Assembly (NCBI RefSeq): GCF_000735585.1
Contig: NZ_JNNO01000012.1
Coordinates: forward strand, 1 to 64,000
DNA length: 64,000 bases
From: Devosia sp. LC5
GTDB lineage: Bacteria > Pseudomonadota > Alphaproteobacteria > Rhizobiales > Devosiaceae
Direction: 5' to 3'
Shown here: piece after piece, positions 43,975 to 53,121 of the stretch
Layout: every line of letters starts with the position of its first letter
How positions within the stretch are numbered: position 1 is the first letter of the stretch
Program-made: the position numbers and the translations under genes
Notes under the pieces: generated by a model
What the model saw: only the letters and a program-made list of their open reading frames with translations
The model's database searches: none
What the model was told of the DNA's origin: nothing

Positions 43975-44081
43975 GGCTTAGCCGCAATCTGACCACGCTG
44001 GCGGGTTAAGCGCCTGCTTGCATCATTACGCGCCTGCGCCCACATTGCGGCAGTGCCGAACTTGAAGAACCGAAAAACCGC

Positions 44082-44732
44082 ATGACCGAAAAAACCGCCG
44101 AATCCGAGGTCAATTGGGACGAGCTGCGTCCCCAGCTCATCAAGATGGGACTGGAACTCGGTCCGCTGATCATCTTCTTCATCGCCAATGCGCGGGCCGA
44201 TATCTTCGTGGCCACGGCCTGGTTCATGGGCGCCATGGTGGTGTCGCTGGTGCTGACCTGGGCGATCCTCAAGAAGATCGCCATCATGCCGCTGGTGACT
44301 GGCGCGGTCGTGCTGGTGTTCGGCGGGCTGACGCTGTGGCTGCAGGACGACACCTTCATCAAAATGAAGCCGACCATCACCAATTCGCTGTTTGGCGCGG
44401 TGCTGCTGGGCGGCCTGCTATTCGGCCATTCCCTGTTGAAATATGTGTTTGGCGACGTCTACAAGCTGCGCCCTGAAGGCTGGAGCAAGCTGACGCTCAA
44501 TTGGGGCATCTTCTTCTTCGTCCTCGCCATCCTAAACGAAGTGGTCTGGCGCGGCAGCAATGCCTATTTCCCCAATGATCCCAAAGCCGCGACCGATCTA
44601 TGGGTCGCGTTCAAGGTCTGGGCCACCATGCCGCTGACGGTGATTTTCTCGATCAGCCAGGTATCGCTGCTGAGCAAATATGCCCCGGCGGACGAGCCCA
44701 AGCACGTCCCGCCCATCGTGGTGGAAAGCTAG
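44082..44732 (+). CDS. yciB: inner membrane-spanning protein YciB (septation protein A/IspZ family)
   Basis: A 216-residue protein with five to six helices. The family blocks are [25 protein letters not shown], the conserved [20 protein letters not shown], and [29 protein letters not shown]. In gammaproteobacteria YciB affects cell-envelope synthesis and septation. The precise role is not settled. It lies 107 bp after ftsY and only 4 bp from the convergent DUF1761 gene. Confidence 0.9.
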   Translation: MTEKTAESEVNWDELRPQLIKMGLELGPLIIFFIANARADIFVATAWFMGAMVVSLVLTWAILKKIAIMPLVTGAVVLVFGGLTLWLQDDTFIKMKPTITNSLFGAVLLGGLLFGHSLLKYVFGDVYKLRPEGWSKLTLNWGIFFFVLAILNEVVWRGSNAYFPNDPKAATDLWVAFKVWATMPLTVIFSISQVSLLSKYAPADEPKHVPPIVVES

Positions 44733-44736
44733 ACGC

Positions 44737-45141
44737 CTAGCCGAATAGCCCGATCATCAGGCCATCGATCAGCAGCACGGCCAGCAGATACCCGCCATTG
44801 ATCGCGGTCAGGCTCCAGGGCCGGCCTTCATAGCGATGATTGAGGACCATGGCAGTGAGGATGAAGCCCACCCACATATGGGCGCCGACAAGCAGGCCAT
44901 TGCCCACATTAGTGGCTCCGGTCAGCGCCGGGGTCAGCAGGGCGATGAAATAGGCCATCACGAACAGCACGATGGCCGACCAGATAAAGGGCGTGTAATC
45001 GCCCTTGTTCATGTCTTCCATTTTCTTGCCGATACCGGCCAGCCATGGCTTGGACAGCAGCATGTACCAGCCGGCTCCGAAGCCGAAGCTGGCAATGGTG
45101 GCGACGATGACGGCAAGCCAGTTGACGGCAAAATGCGACAT
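44737..45141 (-). CDS. DUF1761 domain-containing membrane protein
   Basis: A 134-residue protein with four hydrophobic helices. The GFGAGWYMLLSKPWLAGIGK opening and the GAHMWVGFILTAMVLNHRYEGRP block match DUF1761, a small membrane family of unknown function. It has its own minus-strand start at 45141. It converges on yciB. Confidence 0.85.
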   Translation of the reverse strand: MSHFAVNWLAVIVATIASFGFGAGWYMLLSKPWLAGIGKKMEDMNKGDYTPFIWSAIVLFVMAYFIALLTPALTGATNVGNGLLVGAHMWVGFILTAMVLNHRYEGRPWSLTAINGGYLLAVLLIDGLMIGLFG

Positions 45142-45221
45142 GCGATCTCCCCCGAAAGCGCGGTCTGCGCCGGGACAGATTAGCGCCTCCGCCGTATCAT
45201 GAGAAGCTGCGGCATTTCAGT

Positions 45222-45310
45222 AGACCGCATCCTGAGCCTGTCGAAGGATGAGGGTCGTGGCAGAGTCTGCGCAAGCGACCTCGTGGTTCGACAAGCTCAC
45301 CATGAGGTCT
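45222..45310. repeat. dispersed ~90-bp palindromic repeat, copy 2 (inverted)
   Basis: It ends CGACCTCGTGGTTCGACAAG-CTCACCATGAGGTCT, the reverse complement of the outer part of the 25615-25707 element. The inner half diverges (TGAGCCTGTCGAAGGATGAG). It occupies the gap between the DUF1761 and EVE genes. Confidence 0.85.
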
Positions 45311-45313
45311 CTG

Positions 45314-45748
45314 TCAGAGCCCGCCCATCCTGCAGATAAAGTCCCATTCCGCTTCGCTCACCTTGGAGACCGAGAGGCGCGAGAGCTTGACCAGTTCGAG
45401 GTTTTCCAGCTCCGGCGTCGCCTTGATGGTGGCCAGCGTTACCGGCTTGGGCAGCGGTTTGACCGCTTCCACATCGACGCATTCCCACACCACCTGGCCC
45501 TTGTCGTTGGGCTCGGCAGTGCTGTCGGGATGAGCCAGCGCGATCACCTTGATGATGCCCACGATCTCCTTGCCGATATTGGAATGGTAGAAAAAGGCCA
45601 GGTCGCCCAGCGCCATGGCCTTCATATTGTTGCGGGCGGCATAGCTGCGCACGCCGTGCCATTGTTCGGGCTCGCCGCGCTTGGTCTTGGCCATCATGTC
45701 GTCGAAGGAGAAGACATCGGGCTCGGACTTCATCAACCAATAGGCCAT
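45314..45748 (-). CDS. EVE domain-containing protein
   Basis: A 144-residue protein of the EVE/PUA-like fold: MAYWLMKSEPDVFSFDDMM, WHGVRSYAARNNMKAMALGD and AFFYHSNIGKEIVGIIKV are the diagnostic segments. EVE domains bind modified bases in nucleic acids. It belongs to the housekeeping single-domain form found beside gpsA/tsaD in alphaproteobacteria and is the last gene of the tsaD unit. Confidence 0.92.
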   Translation of the reverse strand: MAYWLMKSEPDVFSFDDMMAKTKRGEPEQWHGVRSYAARNNMKAMALGDLAFFYHSNIGKEIVGIIKVIALAHPDSTAEPNDKGQVVWECVDVEAVKPLPKPVTLATIKATPELENLELVKLSRLSVSKVSEAEWDFICRMGGL

Positions 45749-45752
45749 GGCT

Positions 45753-46046
45753 TTAGTCCTTTTTGGTCATGTTGTTGATCGCCAGCCGCCAGGGCTTGAT
45801 CTCGTAGCTGGCAAAGATGCCGGCGTCGATAAAGGGATCAGCCATGAAGCTGGCGGTGGCTTCTTCGATGGTTTCGGCTTCGATGACCATCAGCGATCCC
45901 TCGGGCGCACCGGCCTCGTTCAGCAGGGCGCCGGCCAGTACCAGTTTGTCGCCCAGGCTGTTGAGATGATCCAGATGCACCGGGCGCACTTCTGTGCGCT
46001 GGTCGCCGCTACCGGGCCTGTCCTTGGCGATCATGGCAAAAAGCAT
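45753..46046 (-). CDS. YciI family protein
   Basis: A 97-residue ferredoxin-like fold protein. The opening MLFAMIAKDRPGSGDQR, the His/Asp pair in VHLDHLNSLGDKLVLAGALL, GSLMVIEAETIEEATAS and the final FASYEIKPWRL are typical. YciI-like proteins are mostly uncharacterised small enzymes. It sits between gpsA (3-bp gap) and the EVE gene (4-bp gap), in the usual alphaproteobacterial order. Confidence 0.9.
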   Translation of the reverse strand: MLFAMIAKDRPGSGDQRTEVRPVHLDHLNSLGDKLVLAGALLNEAGAPEGSLMVIEAETIEEATASFMADPFIDAGIFASYEIKPWRLAINNMTKKD

Positions 46047-46049
46047 CGA

Positions 46050-47036
46050 CTAATCCTCGCGTTTGAGCGGGCGGGACATCAGCCCCGCCACCACTGTGGC
46101 AATATCGGCTCTGCCGCTGAGCACAGCCTGTACGGCATGGATCAGCGGTGCGTCGACCCCAAGGCTTTTGGCCAGCGCATCGGCAACCGGCGTCGTGGCG
46201 ACGCCTTCGGCCAGCTTGGCGCCCCCGGCAATGATGTCTTCCACGCTCTGGCCACGCCCCAGCGTCATGCCGAACTGATAATTGCGCGATTGCACCGAGG
46301 TGCAGGTCAGGGTCAGATCGCCCAGCCCGGCAAGACCGGTGAGTGTGGTGGCCGACCCGCCCATGGCGGTGACCATCCGGGCCATTTCGGCATAGGCCCG
46401 GGCAATCAGGGCCGAGCGGGCCGAGGCGCCCAGGTCTGCGCCCTCGATGGCGCCACAAGCCAGGGCATAGACGTTTTTCAGCGCCCCCGCGACTTCGACA
46501 CCAATGCGATCATCGGCGGCATAGGGGCGGAAGCTGGGGCCCGCCAGGGCCAAGGCCAGCGCGGAGGTCTGTGTTGCATCGTCGCCCGCCAACGTCACCG
46601 CCGTGGGACGGCCCGCGGCAACATCGGCAGCAAAGCTGGGGCCGGACAGCACGAAGGGGATGGCTTCGGGCGCCATGTCGAACAGGATTTCGCTCTGCCG
46701 GTCGAGCGTGCCAGTCTCGAGCCCTTTGGCCGACAGGATCACCGGCTTGCCCGCGAGCAGATCAGGCGCAATGGCGCCAAGCGCAGCGCGGCTGGCTTGG
46801 GCCGGTACGGCGAGAATGATGATATCGGCGAGTCCCGCTTCGGTCGACGCGGTAATGTTTTGATGCAGCACTTGCGGGCCCAGATAGCGGGCATTGGTGC
46901 GTTTGCTATTGATCTCGTTGACCTGCGCGACATCCCGCGCCACCAGCGATACGCTGCGACCGGCCATGGCCGCCGCCTGCGCCAGAGCTGTGCCCCAGGC
47001 GCCGCCACCGATGACGCTGACAGTTTCAAGCCGCAT
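46050..47036 (-). CDS. gpsA: NAD(P)H-dependent glycerol-3-phosphate dehydrogenase
   Basis: Makes sn-glycerol-3-phosphate for phospholipid synthesis. The 328-residue protein has the Rossmann motif [16 protein letters not shown], the catalytic Lys in [15 protein letters not shown] and the substrate block [16 protein letters not shown]-x-x-SRN. Normal length, complete. Its start lies within the last 11 bases of tsaD, so translation is coupled. Confidence 0.95.
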   Translation of the reverse strand: MRLETVSVIGGGAWGTALAQAAAMAGRSVSLVARDVAQVNEINSKRTNARYLGPQVLHQNITASTEAGLADIIILAVPAQASRAALGAIAPDLLAGKPVILSAKGLETGTLDRQSEILFDMAPEAIPFVLSGPSFAADVAAGRPTAVTLAGDDATQTSALALALAGPSFRPYAADDRIGVEVAGALKNVYALACGAIEGADLGASARSALIARAYAEMARMVTAMGGSATTLTGLAGLGDLTLTCTSVQSRNYQFGMTLGRGQSVEDIIAGGAKLAEGVATTPVADALAKSLGVDAPLIHAVQAVLSGRADIATVVAGLMSRPLKRED

Positions 47037-48105
47037 CGGATGCCACCTTCATGTCAGGCAGATCGAGCGGCCAGCGGGGGCGCGCGGTAAAATCGAGCTG
47101 GTCGGTCGCGCCCAAGGCAAAGCGCTCGGCGCCCGCCCAGGCCACCATGGCGCCGTTATCGGTGCAGAGGGCAATTGGGGGCACGATCAGAGTGGCGCCG
47201 GCCGCGGAACAGACCTTGTCCAGGGCAGCTGCGATAGTGCGGTTGGCGGCGACGCCTCCGGCGACGACGAGCTGGGGCTTATGGTCCGGCAATTCGGCCT
47301 TGAAGCGTGCCAGCGCCTGCCCGGCGCGGACGGAGACGACCTCGGCCACCGCTGCCTGAAAACTCGCCGCGATATCGGCCACGTCCTGGTCCGATAGCGG
47401 CGCCAGGGCCTCGGCCTGCAGCCGCACAGCGGTCTTGAGGCCGGAGAAGGAAAAATCGAGCCGCGCCTCGCGCAGCAGCGGGCGGGGGAATTTGAACCGC
47501 TTGGGATCGCCCGATTTGGCTGTGGCTTCCACGGCGGGGCCGCCGGGATGGCCCAGGGTGAGGAGCTTGGCCACCTTGTCGAAGGCTTCGCCCAGGGCGT
47601 CATCGATCGTGGTGCCCCAGCGCTCATAGTTCCCGACGCCGCGCACCAGCACGAATTGGCTGTGACCACCCGAGACCAGCAGCATCAGATAGGGGAATTG
47701 CACCCCATCGGTCAGCCGCGCGGTCAGCGCATGGGCTTCGAGGTGGTTGACCGCGATCAGGGGCTTGTCGAGCGCGGCGGCTAGCGCCTTGGCGGTGGTC
47801 AACCCCACCAGCACGCCGCCGATCAGCCCCGGTCCGGCCGTGGCCGCGATGGCGTCGACATCACCGAGTGAAATTCCGGCCTCGCGGCAGGCCTGGGCGA
47901 TGATATGATCGAGATAGGTGACATGGGCGCGGGCGGCGAGCTCGGGCACGACGCCACCGAAAGCTGCATGTTCATCGAGCTGGCTGCGCACCACATTGGA
48001 GCGAATAGCTGCCCCGCCCGCGGAATCGCGCACGACTATGGAGGCCGCAGTTTCGTCGCAGCTGGTCTCTATGCCAAGAATAGTGGCTTGCGCTTGCCGG
48101 GTCAC
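47026..48105 (-). CDS. tsaD: tRNA N6-adenosine threonylcarbamoyltransferase
   Basis: Transfers threonylcarbamoyl to A37 of ANN-decoding tRNAs, the substrate later methylthiolated by MtaB (41.3 kb). The 359-residue ASKHA-fold protein has [14 protein letters not shown], the iron-binding [11 protein letters not shown] (His-x3-His), [13 protein letters not shown] and the C-terminal [14 protein letters not shown] with Asp. It is the first gene of the minus-strand unit and divergent from hemC. Confidence 0.96.
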   Translation of the reverse strand: MTRQAQATILGIETSCDETAASIVVRDSAGGAAIRSNVVRSQLDEHAAFGGVVPELAARAHVTYLDHIIAQACREAGISLGDVDAIAATAGPGLIGGVLVGLTTAKALAAALDKPLIAVNHLEAHALTARLTDGVQFPYLMLLVSGGHSQFVLVRGVGNYERWGTTIDDALGEAFDKVAKLLTLGHPGGPAVEATAKSGDPKRFKFPRPLLREARLDFSFSGLKTAVRLQAEALAPLSDQDVADIAASFQAAVAEVVSVRAGQALARFKAELPDHKPQLVVAGGVAANRTIAAALDKVCSAAGATLIVPPIALCTDNGAMVAWAGAERFALGATDQLDFTARPRWPLDLPDMKVASDAA

Positions 48106-48213
48106 GACGAACTGGTTACTCCCTGAAGCATCGTGCGGAAACTGGGAGCCAGGTTTCCGCCAGAACGATGCGACGTAAAGTCGAGCCTTTGCCTACTATA
48201 GGACGCCAAGAGA

Positions 48214-49155
48214 TTGCAATCGCCAGCCCCCTTCGCCCGGATCGGAACACGCGGCAGCCCGCTGGCACTGGCACAGGCGCGGCTGGTGCGCAAAATGCTC
48301 TCCGAAGCGCATGGCGTTCCCGAGGATGATATCGCCATTCTGGTGATTTCGACCGGCGGCGACCGCAGCCAGGCCAGCAATGCCAGCCTCATCGAGATCG
48401 GCGGCAAGGGCCTGTTCACCAAGGAAATCGACGAGGCCATGCTGGCTGGCGTGGTCGATATCGGCGTGCATTCGTCCAAGGATGTGGCCACGAGCCTGCC
48501 TGAGGGCATTGCGCTGACCGCCTTTCTTGAACGTGAGGATGTGCGCGACGCCTTCATGTCGGTGAGCGTGCAGAGTCTGGATCATCTGCCCGAAAATGCC
48601 AAATTCGGCACCTCCTCCATCCGCCGGGCGGCGCAGGTGTTGCGGCAACGGCCTGATCTGCAGATTGTGCCGTTTCGTGGCAATGTCGGTACGCGGCTGC
48701 AAAAGCTGCTCGATGGGGTGGCTGATGCCACCATGCTGGCTGTGGCTGGGCTCAATCGGCTGGGCGAGGGGCATCGGGCGACGGCTTTGCTCGACCCTGA
48801 AATCTTCATGCCGGCGCCGGCCCAGGGCGCTATCGGCATTGCTGTGCGTCCGGACGACACGCGGATTGCTGATCTGGTTGCCGTGCTCGATCATGCTCCG
48901 ACCCACACGGCGATTGCTGCCGAACGGGCCATGCTGGCCGTGCTCGATGGCTCCTGCCGCACCCCGGTTGGCGCGCTGAGCCGGCTTGAGGGCGGCACTT
49001 TGACGCTGAAGGGGCAAATCCTCAGCCTGGATGGCAAAACCGCCTTTGACAGCACGGCGACGGGTTCCGACCCTGTGGCGCTAGGCAAAACGGTCGGCGA
49101 CGATCTGATCGCCCAGGCCGGCACCGAATGGCTGGCACAATGGGCCGCTACATGA
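48214..49155 (+). CDS. hemC: hydroxymethylbilane synthase (porphobilinogen deaminase)
   Basis: Polymerises four porphobilinogens to hydroxymethylbilane in heme synthesis. The 313-residue protein has IGTRGSPLALAQARLV, ISTGGDRSQ, the substrate Arg/Lys region VHSSKDVATSLPEG and GTSSIRRAAQVLRQRPDL. The dipyrromethane-cofactor Cys248 is in DGSCRTPVGAL. It begins at TTG (48214) with AGGA about 9 bases upstream; there is no nearby in-frame ATG. It is the first gene of a four-gene heme-linked operon. Confidence 0.94.
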   Translation: MQSPAPFARIGTRGSPLALAQARLVRKMLSEAHGVPEDDIAILVISTGGDRSQASNASLIEIGGKGLFTKEIDEAMLAGVVDIGVHSSKDVATSLPEGIALTAFLEREDVRDAFMSVSVQSLDHLPENAKFGTSSIRRAAQVLRQRPDLQIVPFRGNVGTRLQKLLDGVADATMLAVAGLNRLGEGHRATALLDPEIFMPAPAQGAIGIAVRPDDTRIADLVAVLDHAPTHTAIAAERAMLAVLDGSCRTPVGALSRLEGGTLTLKGQILSLDGKTAFDSTATGSDPVALGKTVGDDLIAQAGTEWLAQWAAT

Positions 49156-49883
49156 CGAGGATGCTGGTCACCCGCCCGGAACCCGATGCGCAATCGAGCG
49201 TGCTCAAGCTGGCCGCTTTGGGGATCGATGCTTTTGCGGCGCCGGTCATGGTGCGCCAGACGCTCGACAGCAGCGTGCCCCCGCCCGATGGCTTTGCTGC
49301 CATGGTGCTGACCAGCGCCAATGGCGTGCGTGCGCTGGCCGATCGGGGACTGGTCGGACAATACCGGCATTTGCCGGTGTTTGCCGTGGGCGACCGGACG
49401 GCGTTCGAAGCGCGCGAACATGGCTTTACCGAGGTCGCCAGCGCCGACGGCGCCTTTGCCGATCTGGTCAATCTGATTGCGCGGGCGCGGCTCAGCGGCC
49501 CGGTCTTCTATCCGGCGGGCAAGCATCAGAGTGGCGATCTGGGCAAGGCGCTGGCCCCGTTCGGCGTGATGGTGGCCACGGCACGGCTCTATGAAATGGT
49601 GGCGCTGGATAGCCTGCCGGAAGACGCTCTGGAGCGCTTGGCCGATGGCACGATCGGTGCGGTTCTGGTCTATTCGCGCCGCACGGCAGAGATTTTTGCG
49701 CAACTGGCGGGCCGGCTCGATCGGAGCCAGCGCAGCGCCATTGCCATGCTGGCCATGTCGGAAGCGGTGGCCGAGCCGCTGATGGAAAACCACTTCAATC
49801 GCATCAGCCTCGCCGACCGGCCCGATGAAGATGGCATGATGACGCTCGCACTGGCTTTTGCCCGCGAGCAAACTGGGCCATGA
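49152..49883 (+). CDS. hemD: uroporphyrinogen-III synthase
   Basis: Cyclises hydroxymethylbilane. The 243-residue protein is weakly conserved, as HemD always is, but shows the opening MLVTRPEPDAQSSVLKL, LTSANGVRALADRG and the second-domain block VLVYSRRTAEIFAQLAG. I start at the ATG at 49152, which overlaps the hemC stop by four bases (ATGA), giving coupled translation. Confidence 0.9.
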   Translation: MTRMLVTRPEPDAQSSVLKLAALGIDAFAAPVMVRQTLDSSVPPPDGFAAMVLTSANGVRALADRGLVGQYRHLPVFAVGDRTAFEAREHGFTEVASADGAFADLVNLIARARLSGPVFYPAGKHQSGDLGKALAPFGVMVATARLYEMVALDSLPEDALERLADGTIGAVLVYSRRTAEIFAQLAGRLDRSQRSAIAMLAMSEAVAEPLMENHFNRISLADRPDEDGMMTLALAFAREQTGP

Positions 49884-49911
49884 TCGGCACCAAGAACCAA
49901 GGAGTCCGCGC

Positions 49912-51156
49912 ATGGCCGACCCAAAGGGCAACGACCCCAAAGCGACCCAGGGCAAAGCAGCAGCCGATCCGGCTGTAGCCAGGCCCGAAGCTGGCAAGTC
50001 CGGCGCAGTCCGGCCGCCCGTGCTCGATTTGCAGGCGCGCGAGACTGGGGCTGGCGCCAAAAAGCCCGAGCCCGCGGAAAAGCTCGCGGCCGAAAGCGTT
50101 AGCCAAGCGCCCAAGCCAAGCGCTAGCGCACCGCCGCCTCGCGAGGGGTCGCCCGTGCTGCCGGCTATCGCTGGTGGTGTGCTGGGTCTTGCGGCCGCCT
50201 ATGGCCTGGCCTGGTTCGGCCTTTGGCCAACCACGCCCGCCCCGGCGCCCCCTGCCGATCCACGGCTGGCCCAATTTGCCAGCGCCATTCCCGAACTCGA
50301 GACCGTGACCAACACGACCCAGTCGGAATTGGCGACGCTGACGCGACGCGTGGCCGGGCTCGAAAGCAATGGGCCGGCTAGTTCCACCGCCGAACCGGTC
50401 GATCTCGCCCCGATCCAGACCGAGATTTCGGCACTGACCCAGCGCATCGACACTTTGGCAAATGCCCCGGCAGCGCCCGGTAATACGACAGCTGTCGAGA
50501 GCCTACGAACCGAGTTGGCGGGCCTGACAACGCGGCTTGATGAACTGGGTGGCCGGTTGGGCAGCGCTGAAGCCAATCTGCGCAACCTCGACACCATTGT
50601 GAGCCAGACTTCGGCCACCCTGGCTGGCCAGCCCACCGATATCGGCGCCGTGCTGCAATTGCCGCTGATTCTCTCCGGCTTCGAAGCGGCCTTTTCGACC
50701 GGCCGGCCCTATGAGACCGAGTTGGCCGCTCTGCGCGCCGCCGTGCCGGATGCCGCCATACCCACTGCCATCGCCAATGCGGCAGTAGCCGGCTTGCCCC
50801 GTCCCGATGTCATCGCGCAACGCTTTGCCGATGTGCTCCCGGCCATCCTTGCCGGACGGCCTGCCGATCCCGCCGCCGGCTGGCAGGATGGCGCCGTTGA
50901 TTGGTTCCGCTCGGCTATTGCCCTGCGGCCGACCGGGGAAATGGAGGGCGATTCGCCCGATGCCATCGCCTCGCGTCTCGAAGGGGCGATTGCCCGGCGT
51001 GATTTTGCGGGTGCAAAAGCCCTGTTCGATAGCCTCCCCGCCCCCATGCTGAGTGCGGCGGGTGATGTTCCGGCTCTGGTGGCAACACAGGCAGAGGCCG
51101 CGGGTTTCCTCGAACAATTGCGCGCCCAGGCGCTGGCGGGCGAGGTTCGCCCATGA
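49912..51156 (+). CDS. mitofilin/Mic60-like membrane protein (COG4223)
   Basis: A 414-residue protein. A disordered Ala/Lys/Pro-rich N-terminus (about 80 residues) precedes a single membrane helix (VLPAIAGGVLGLAAAYGLAWF). A periplasmic coiled coil (about residues 115-230, repeated ELxxLxxR patterns such as LESLRTELAGLTTRLDELGG) and a C-terminal mitofilin-signature helical domain follow. It lies between hemD and hemY, exactly where alphaproteobacterial Mic60 homologues of the mitochondrial cristae organiser are found. A role in shaping intracytoplasmic or envelope membrane is inferred from the family. Start at 49912 follows AAGGAG. Confidence 0.82.
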   Translation: MADPKGNDPKATQGKAAADPAVARPEAGKSGAVRPPVLDLQARETGAGAKKPEPAEKLAAESVSQAPKPSASAPPPREGSPVLPAIAGGVLGLAAAYGLAWFGLWPTTPAPAPPADPRLAQFASAIPELETVTNTTQSELATLTRRVAGLESNGPASSTAEPVDLAPIQTEISALTQRIDTLANAPAAPGNTTAVESLRTELAGLTTRLDELGGRLGSAEANLRNLDTIVSQTSATLAGQPTDIGAVLQLPLILSGFEAAFSTGRPYETELAALRAAVPDAAIPTAIANAAVAGLPRPDVIAQRFADVLPAILAGRPADPAAGWQDGAVDWFRSAIALRPTGEMEGDSPDAIASRLEGAIARRDFAGAKALFDSLPAPMLSAAGDVPALVATQAEAAGFLEQLRAQALAGEVRP

Positions 51157-52529
51157 TCCGGCTCGCCTCCTGGATCATCGGTAGCCTGGTCGTGGCGGCG
51201 CTGGCCGCCTGGATGATCGCCCTGCCGGGCACCTTGACGCTGGAAGTGGCCAATTATCGCATGCAGCCCCGGCTGGGTGCGGCCATTGTCATGTTAATCA
51301 TTGTGGCGCTGCTCATCATTTTCATCTGGTCGCTGATCCGCCGCGTGCTGACAGCGCCGCGCGCCATGGCCCGGCGCAATCGCGAGAAGCGCCGAGAACA
51401 GGGTGTCGAAGCCCTGTCCGACGCCATTGTTGCGCTGCAGGCCGGCGACCCGGCCCGCGCCCGGGCCTTGGCACGCGAGGCACAATCGCGCCTGCCGGCC
51501 AATGCGGCGGCACGCCTGCTCGAAGCCCGTGCCGATCTGGCTTTGGGCGACATGTCAGCGGCCCGCGAGCATTATCGTGCCCTGATCGCCAGCGAGAAAA
51601 CCGCCGTCGCCGCATTGACCGGCCTCTATGATCAGGCCCGCGCCCAGCATCGCCCTGAAGCCGCGCTGACCTTTGCGCGCAAGGCGCTGGCCTTGGCGCC
51701 GGGCAGCGGTTGGGCGGCGGAGGCCGTATTCGACGATCTGACCAAACGCGGCCAATGGGCCGAAGCGGTTGCCATGGTCAATGCCGAAGCGGCCAGCAGC
51801 CGCGAGGCGCGCGCCGCCAAACGCCGCCGCCAGGCCGTGATCGAAACCGCCCGCGCCCGTGAAGCCGAAACCAGCGCCCCGCTTTCGGCGCTCGATCATG
51901 CGCTGACCGCGCTCAAGCTACTGCCCGATTTCGTGCCGGCGGCCCTGATTGCCGCGCGCATCCACATCAATCGCGGCGAGACGCGCAAGGCGATGAGCCT
52001 GTTGCGGCGCATCTGGCGCTCCACCGGCCATCCCGATATTGCCGCGCTCTATGCCCATGCCCAGCCCGGCGCTTCGGCGATCGACCGGCTCAAGCGGCTG
52101 GGGGAGATCATCGAGACCCCGCCACCGCATCGTGCCGCCGGCATGGCATTGGCTCGCGCGGCCATCGATGCCTATGACTGGCCGCTGGCCCGCAAGGCGC
52201 TGGAGCCCTTTGCCGGAGCCGACGCGACACAGGGTGTCGCCAGCCTGATGGCGGAAATCGAGGAAGGCCAATTGGGCGACCAGGGCAAGTCCCGCGAATG
52301 GCTGGCCCGTGCCGTACGCGCGCCGCGCGACCCGGCCTGGACCGCCGATGGCCTCGTCAGCGACGAATGGGAACCCATTTCCCCGGTCACCGGGCGGCTG
52401 GATGCCTTTGAATGGAAGGCGCCGGTGGCGCTGACCGGGCGGGCCATGCAACCCGCCGCACCAGCCGGTTTGCAATTGCCTGCCGCCGACCCCGCCTTGC
52501 CTCTTGCACCGGCCGAAAACCCAACGTAA
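51153..52529 (+). CDS. hemY: HemY-like tetratricopeptide membrane protein
   Basis: A 458-residue protein with two N-terminal helices (residues 3-25 and 40-65). A cytoplasmic/periplasmic TPR superhelix follows (for example AAVALTGLYDQARAQHRPEA, PDIAALYAHAQPGASAIDRL). This is the E. coli-type HemY of unknown function, not the Bacillus protoporphyrinogen oxidase of the same name. Its ATG overlaps the Mic60 stop by 4 bp (51153-51156). The heme operon ends with it, just before the tRNA-Thr region. Confidence 0.9.
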   Translation: MIRLASWIIGSLVVAALAAWMIALPGTLTLEVANYRMQPRLGAAIVMLIIVALLIIFIWSLIRRVLTAPRAMARRNREKRREQGVEALSDAIVALQAGDPARARALAREAQSRLPANAAARLLEARADLALGDMSAAREHYRALIASEKTAVAALTGLYDQARAQHRPEAALTFARKALALAPGSGWAAEAVFDDLTKRGQWAEAVAMVNAEAASSREARAAKRRRQAVIETARAREAETSAPLSALDHALTALKLLPDFVPAALIAARIHINRGETRKAMSLLRRIWRSTGHPDIAALYAHAQPGASAIDRLKRLGEIIETPPPHRAAGMALARAAIDAYDWPLARKALEPFAGADATQGVASLMAEIEEGQLGDQGKSREWLARAVRAPRDPAWTADGLVSDEWEPISPVTGRLDAFEWKAPVALTGRAMQPAAPAGLQLPAADPALPLAPAENPT

Positions 52530-52558
52530 AAGACCCAGCGTTCCGCTGCGGCGGATAA

Positions 52559-52597
52559 GCCGCTTTAGCTCAGTTGGTAGAGCACATCATTCGTAAT
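52559..52597 (+). pseudogene. 5' half-copy of tRNA-Thr(CGT), non-functional
   Basis: Thirty-nine bases identical to the intact tRNA-Thr from base 1 through the anticodon loop (TTCGTAA plus T). Then the sequence switches to unrelated DNA (TAGCGGGTCCGC...) and no cloverleaf 3' half can be built. It lies 135 bp upstream of the intact gene. This looks like a partial duplication or the remnant of an integration event with a crossover in the anticodon loop. Confidence 0.85.
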
Positions 52598-52693
52598 TAG
52601 CGGGTCCGCTAGAGAATGACGTTCGAAGCCAGTGCGTTGGGGCTGGTGAGTGAAAGTTAGTAGGGCCATAGTATGGCCAGTGTGAAGGGTTAA

Positions 52694-52769
52694 GCCGCTT
52701 TAGCTCAGTTGGTAGAGCACATCATTCGTAATGATGGGGTCAGGTGTTCGAGTCACCTAAGCGGCACCA
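52694..52769 (+). tRNA. tRNA-Thr (anticodon CGT)
   Basis: A complete cloverleaf: the acceptor stem GCCGCTT pairs with AAGCGGC, the D arm is GCTC-AGTTGGTA-GAGC, and the anticodon stem-loop is CATCA-TTCGTAA-TGATG with anticodon CGT. The T arm is CAGGTGTTCGAGTCACCT. The discriminator A is followed by an encoded CCA. It has a 5' half duplicate 135 bp upstream. Confidence 0.96.
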
Positions 52770-52851
52770 TAATTTCTCTCGACATCATGGGCTGATCGCT
52801 GTCTCTCTTGCGGAGGGCCATTGCGACATGCCGGCCCAAAGGACAGCGCAG

Positions 52852-53106
52852 ATGACCGATAAGACCCCCTTGCCGACCAAGCTCATCGTGCTGCTGGCCT
52901 TCGACAAGGGCGAGGATGGCGAGCTGTTCCCCGCCTTTGACGCGCGCGAAATGCGCGACGAATCCACCGCCATGCGCACCGGCCGCGACTTGGCCGGCAA
53001 GCATGCCGGGGTGATCGCCTGGTCGCGCTCGGCCGATCTGGTCAATGGCGAATTCGGCGATCCCGTCGTGCTGTTCCAGCACGGCGATGTGCCGGACATG
53101 GACTGA
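52852..53106 (+). CDS. conserved hypothetical protein, small acidic
   Basis: An 84-residue soluble acidic protein (MTDKTPLPTKLIVLLAFDKG, then EDGELFPAFDAREMRDEST and HAGVIAWSRSADLVNGEFGD). The regular pattern and Trp/Asp motifs look conserved but I do not recognise a named family. The ATG at 52852 is preferred; an in-frame ATG at 52828 with GGAGG upstream is possible. It converges with the GGDEF/EAL gene at 53122. Confidence 0.6.
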   Translation: MTDKTPLPTKLIVLLAFDKGEDGELFPAFDAREMRDESTAMRTGRDLAGKHAGVIAWSRSADLVNGEFGDPVVLFQHGDVPDMD

Positions 53107-53121
53107 TATTGCCGTCGGTGC

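Noticed and set aside
52559-52640. A second functional tRNA-Thr
   Set aside because: Identity stops after the anticodon loop and no acceptor 3' strand or T arm that pairs is present.
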